This document shows, piece after piece, positions 14,641 through 16,556 of a DNA stretch of 16,556 nucleotides. Origin of the DNA: DATDGX01 sp036521875 (GTDB taxonomy: Bacteria; Desulfobacterota; Binatia; Binatales; Binataceae); assembly GCA_036521875.1 (NCBI GenBank), contig DATDGX010000166.1, positions 1-16,556 on the forward strand. Direction: 5' to 3'. Under the pieces are notes generated by a model. The model made no database searches, was not told the DNA's origin, and saw only the letters and a list, made by a program, of their open reading frames with translations. A program made the position numbers and the translations under genes. Within the stretch, counting starts at the first letter, position 1, and each line of letters begins with the position of its first letter.

Positions 14641-14781
14641 CTAGGTGACTACTGTTCCGCTGTATCGGAAGTGGGAAAAGAGATTGATGCCTTCGTGCGG
14701 CGGCGGGTAGTAGTCAGGCTGCGGCGGATAGTATTCGTAGGGCTCAGGCGCCTCGTAGTAGTAAGGCGCGGGCGCGTAATT
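14641..14781 (-). pseudogene. 3' remnant of a Pro/Tyr-rich protein gene cut by a repeat element
   Basis: A minus-strand frame ending in TAG at 14641-14643 encodes about 46 residues. They have a striking Tyr/Pro/Glu-rich composition (APYYYEAPEPYEYYPPQPDYY) followed by a conserved-looking C-terminus, HEGINLFSHFRYSGTVVT. No start codon exists in the frame. Going upstream, coding sequence stops at about 14781, exactly where similarity to the dispersed repeat begins, and a stop codon appears within the repeat. The simplest reading is a gene whose 5' part was lost when the repeat element inserted. The rest of the gene is not recognisable on the far side of the element. Pro/Tyr-rich tails of this kind occur on exported envelope proteins. 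Confidence 0.55.
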
Positions 14782-14891
14782 AGTTCGTGAGTTTTAAAAA
14801 ATGAAAATGAATTTGGCTTGGAGCACTGCTCTGGAACGGAACCTGAACCGCCGTCGTCCCACTGAGCCACCAAGAAACGTCGTCATCCTGA
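14782..14891 (+). repeat. Repeat unit A (~110 bp family), left outer arm
   Basis: The unit runs from an AGTTCGTGAGTTTT start through an A/G-rich tract to GTCATCCTGA. It closely matches the unit at 16195-16306: ATGAAAATGAATTTGGCTTG is identical in both. It forms the left outer arm of the inverted-repeat element. Confidence 0.8.
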
Positions 14892-14941
14892 GCGAAGGCT
14901 GCCGGAGTCGAAGGACCGTTACGTAATGATTGTTTGAATAC

Positions 14942-15085
14942 TCAGCGATGGTGGTCCACGCGCCGCTGCTCGCGATGCCGACCGCCTGCCCACAACTGTT
15001 CGCGCAACCAGTCGGTGCTCAGCCCCGCGAACTTCGGATTAACCGAGAGGATGTACACATAGAAGTTGGCGACACGTGATGGCAT
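14942..15085 (-). pseudogene. Short ORF inside the inverted-repeat element, possible degraded nuclease start
   Basis: A 47-residue frame starts MPSRVANFYVYILSVNPKF and ends in a TGA at the edge of the inner arm. The FYVYIL start resembles the first strand of small GIY-YIG (UPF0213-type) endonucleases. The expected YIG triplet and downstream Arg/Glu catalytic region are not recognisable, because the rest reads AGLSTDWLREQLWAGGRHR. There is no clear ribosome site. It may be a decayed 5' piece of such a gene carried inside the element, or a chance ORF. The link to GIY-YIG is inference from six residues. Confidence 0.25.
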
Positions 15086-15255
15086 AGGAGCACTGCGCCG
15101 AACTCATAGCGTACAAGCAGTGTGCGTCATTCGTGCCTCGCCATGCGCACGGCTAGGCATCGCCGCCACGGCTGCGATCAGCGGCGCGTGAACAACCTTC
15201 TGCGAGTATTCAAACGATCGTTACGAAGCGGTCCTTCGACTCCGGCAGCCTGCGC

Positions 15256-15355
15256 TCAGGATGACGTCCCTCCTTTGCCGACTTAGCGAAGGACAGTGGT
15301 TTCTCTCCCCTCGCGATACAGATAGATGTTTCGGGCTTTCAGAAACTCACAGACT
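15256..15355 (-). repeat. Repeat unit E (~110 bp family), right outer arm, inverted
   Basis: Read on the minus strand, the unit starts AGTCTGTGAGTTTCTGAAA, contains AAACCACTGTCCTTCGCTAAGTC and ends GTCATCCTGA. These are the start, core and end of the family. Its middle (AACATCTATCTGTATCGCG) replaces the A/G-rich tract of the other copies. Confidence 0.7.
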
Positions 15356-15456
15356 CTGAGCAAAGGCTGCGGAAGTCCCTTCGGCAGGCGCAGGACAGGC
15401 TTCGGATCCCAGCCGTTGCTCCGCGAGCAGGCCGTTCGCAGGGTCATAACGAAATG

Positions 15457-15482
15457 GCGCGCAGCCGAATTCGGCGGCGCGC
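15457..15482. repeat. 26-base imperfect palindrome
   Basis: GCGCGC (15457-15462) and GCGCGC (15477-15482) flank the perfect palindrome CCGAATTCGG (15465-15474), with a 2-base mismatch on each side. It lies about 140 bases upstream of the exported Cys-rich protein gene. It could be an operator or hairpin; nothing further supports either. Confidence 0.4.
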
Positions 15483-15621
15483 TGCGATGACTCGCCTGGA
15501 TCGATTGGCAGACATCACTATTGACAACAAGTTAACAGAACAGTCAGGCTTCAGAGGCGCAAAAACCGCAAAAACCGCCGCGATGATTGCAATCCGAACA
15601 ACGAAGCGGGAGGTTGGGTTC

Positions 15622-15981
15622 ATGAAGCTGAACGCCGGATTCATAACCTGTTTGGTCGTGCTGGTTGCCTTTTCCATCGCGCTCATCGCGGGGCGCGCCG
15701 CTTCCGCGGCTGACCCTCCATGCGGGAAGGGTCAAATGTGGGTCTATACGGACCACGGCAAGGGCTGTATGCAAATTCCTCCCGGCAGCCAGGCCGACTG
15801 CCCGCCCGGATACACCTTTGTGCAGATGAGTGAGGGTGCCGGCTGTAGTAACCTGCTGGATACTCGGCGCTCCGTGCCCGCCGGCGAACCTCCAGCGGAC
15901 ACTTGCCAGAACGATTCGGATTGTTCGTCGGGCGCTTGCAGCGCCGACGGCTACTGCGACCCGGACGTCTCAAATAATTGA
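15622..15981 (+). CDS. Exported Cys-rich protein, function unknown
   Basis: The 119-residue product has a clear signal peptide (MKLNAGFITCLVVLVAFSIA, cut near AASAA, residue 30) and a mature part of about 90 residues with eight Cys. The first four sit in C-G-K-G-Q-M-W-V and spaced C-x(n)-P motifs (about 34-78). The last four form the compact block CQNDSDCSSGACSADGYC (about 97-114), which resembles the short disulfide-rich CxxDxDCxxGxC pattern of many secreted bacterial and animal proteins. A small disulfide-bonded extracellular or periplasmic protein is expected. The ATG at 15622 is supported by GGGAGG about 10 bases upstream and by the signal peptide; the frame is open further upstream but without coding character. 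A TTGACA at 15521-15526 is upstream, but no matching -10 box is evident. It sits between two clusters of the repeat family. Confidence 0.75.
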   Translation: MKLNAGFITCLVVLVAFSIALIAGRAASAADPPCGKGQMWVYTDHGKGCMQIPPGSQADCPPGYTFVQMSEGAGCSNLLDTRRSVPAGEPPADTCQNDSDCSSGACSADGYCDPDVSNN

Positions 15982-16194
15982 GTTACTGATGCCACGCGGC
16001 CTGCGTTGAGCCCGATGCCTCGCCGCATCGTTAACAAGGAGTTAGCATACGGTACCTGGTGGTTATCGCCAGTGAGGCGAGAATGAAACTTCTTCGTGGC
16101 TGTGGGGTCCTGCATTCGTGTACCGCTGGTGAGAATAGCACTCTGAACAACGGCCTCCATCGAGGGAATGAACGGGAGCGCCGCCCCGCTTGAG

Positions 16195-16306
16195 AGTCTG
16201 TGCGTTTCTAAAAGATGAAAATGAATTTGGCTTGGAGCGCTGCTTGGAAACGGGACCGGGACCACTGTCGTCCCGATGAGCGGTAAGCAAAAGATGTCAT
16301 CCTGAA
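16195..16306 (+). repeat. Repeat unit B, first of a tandem array
   Basis: This is a 112-base unit running from AGTCTGTGCGTTTCTAAAAG to GTCATCCTGA. Its A/G-rich tract and GAATTTGGCTTGGAGC segment are nearly identical to unit A at 14782. Its second half carries ACCACTGTCGTCCC. Confidence 0.8.
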
Positions 16307-16417
16307 AGTCTGCGAGTTTTTATAAGAAAAAATGAAAACGAAAGTGCAGCCCGGGTCGCGAACGCTGGGAAACCACTGTCGTCCGCTAGGTCAGAGAAAG
16401 AGTGGTGTCATCCTGAG
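16307..16417 (+). repeat. Repeat unit C, second of a tandem array
   Basis: This 111-base unit directly follows B. It starts AGTCTGCGAGTTTTTATAAG, then ATGAAAACGAAAGTGCAGCC, AACGCTGGGAAACCACTGTC and ends GTCATCCTGAG. It shares its central CTGGG..AACCACTGTCGTCCGCTA segment with D more closely than with B. Confidence 0.8.
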
Positions 16418-16524
16418 AGTCTGTGATTTTTTTTCAAAATGAAAGTGAAAACGAAAATGCTGCCCAGGTGGCGATCGCTGGGTAACCACTGTCGTCCGCT
16501 AAGTCAGCAAAGAAGCGTCGTCAT
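16418..16524 (+). repeat. Repeat unit D, last of a tandem array
   Basis: This 107-base unit directly follows C. It starts AGTCTGTGATTTTTTTTC, then a tract of three 6-base steps (ATGAAA, GTGAAA, ACGAAA), a CCCAG/CTGGG inverted pair and AACCACTGTCGTCCGCTAAG. It ends abruptly at GTCAT, without the CCTGA of the other units. An inverted repeat begins 3 bases later. Confidence 0.8.
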
Positions 16525-16526
16525 AT

Positions 16527-16556
16527 ATGGACCCCTTGCACACGGGCGGGGTCCAT
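16527..16556. repeat. Perfect 9-bp-arm inverted repeat at the window end
   Basis: ATGGACCCC (16527-16535) and GGGGTCCAT (16548-16556) are exact reverse complements around a 12-base loop. It abuts the truncated end of repeat unit D and reaches the last base of the window. It could be a terminator, the end of a mobile element or a longer structure continuing beyond the window. Confidence 0.55.

Larger units (their letters stand above)
14782..15355. mobile_element. 574-bp inverted-repeat element, possibly a non-autonomous mobile element
   Basis: Inner arms 14881-14973 and 15174-15266 are inverted copies of each other: 81 of 93 positions match without gaps, and only 5 of the first 63 mismatch. 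Outside them lie copies of the ~110-bp repeat unit in inverted orientation (14782-14891 plus; 15256-15355 minus). The centre is about 200 bases and encodes no transposase. The left edge coincides with truncation of a gene. The structure resembles a MITE-like or other non-autonomous element. No target-site duplication could be found by eye, so the exact ends are uncertain. Confidence 0.6.

Noticed and set aside
14649..14873. 74-residue minus-strand ORF
   Set aside because: It runs through the repeat and over the gene remnant in a different frame; its Thr/Arg-rich product is the frame-shifted read of the Pro/Tyr-rich codons.
15283..15447. 54-residue minus-strand ORF starting MTLRTACSRSNGWDPK
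   Set aside because: It ends inside repeat unit E, has no clear ribosome site and no recognised similarity; probably a chance frame, although the read through the repeat is noted as a finding.
15505..15550. Promoter for the Cys-rich gene at TTGACA (15521-15526)
   Set aside because: The -35 box is perfect, but the bases 16-18 further on do not resemble a -10 box.
16083..16193. 36-residue plus-strand ORF starting MKLLRGCGVLHSC, with GAGG upstream
   Set aside because: Too short and without a signal peptide or domain; it stops just where the repeat array begins. It could be a gene fragment, but there is no support.
14881..16524. Possible CRISPR array
   Set aside because: The repeats are ~110 bases, contiguous and divergent, with no short identical repeats separated by unique spacers and no cas genes.
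1..16556. tRNA or rRNA genes
   Set aside because: No T-loop GGTTCGAATCC-like sequence with a matching acceptor stem, and no rRNA-like stretch, was seen in the intergenic regions.

Overview
The window is GC-rich bacterial chromosome with dense, closely packed genes. The protein families (rsmD, a 14-subunit-type complex I, lipoprotein signal peptides) and several near-consensus sigma70-type promoters point to a Gram-negative bacterium. A deltaproteobacterial, Binatota or Acidobacteria-like lineage would fit the style of the genes and the GTCATCCTGAGCGAAGG-type dispersed repeats. The sequence alone does not settle the phylum.

Layout. (1) 1-318, minus strand: 5' part of rsmD (16S rRNA methyltransferase), cut by the window start and divergent from (2) 521-7994, plus strand: a complex I operon in the order nuoE-nuoH-nuoJ-nuoK-nuoL-nuoM-nuoN. 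The genes overlap or nearly touch (ATGA and TGATG junctions). It encodes the proton-pumping membrane arm plus the 2Fe-2S subunit NuoE. The subunits normally found in the same operon (NuoA-D upstream, NuoF/G between E and H, NuoI between H and J) are absent, so the enzyme must be completed from another locus. (3) 8049-8903, minus strand: a near-consensus promoter driving a 75-residue unknown protein and a Rid-family protein that lacks the catalytic arginine and carries a basic tail. (4) 8973-9312, plus strand: promoter, small Ala/Pro/Ser-rich lipoprotein and a strong hairpin. (5) 9459-10099, minus strand: a basic coiled-coil protein with its own promoter. (6) 10170-11609, plus strand: an APC-superfamily amino acid transporter. 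(7) 11621-14530, minus strand: three envelope-related genes of unknown role (zinc-ribbon single-pass membrane protein, lipoprotein, exported TPR protein).

(8) 14641-16556 is a repeat-rich accessory stretch. It starts with the 3' remnant of a Pro/Tyr-rich gene, broken at the edge of a 574-bp inverted-repeat element (14782-15355) that resembles a non-autonomous mobile element. An exported eight-cysteine protein follows (15622-15981). A tandem array of three ~110-bp units (16195-16524) closes the stretch. These units belong to the same family as the outer arms of the inverted-repeat element, and a perfect 9-bp-arm inverted repeat ends the window. A possible degraded piece of the same repeat lies at 13315-13345.

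How the genes work together. The nuo genes form one functional unit: NuoH, J, K, L, M and N make the quinone-linked, proton-translocating membrane arm, and NuoE belongs to the NADH-oxidising tip. The remaining genes are mostly single transcription units with no shared pathway visible. The most noteworthy features are the split complex I operon and the modular repeat family in the last 1.8 kb.
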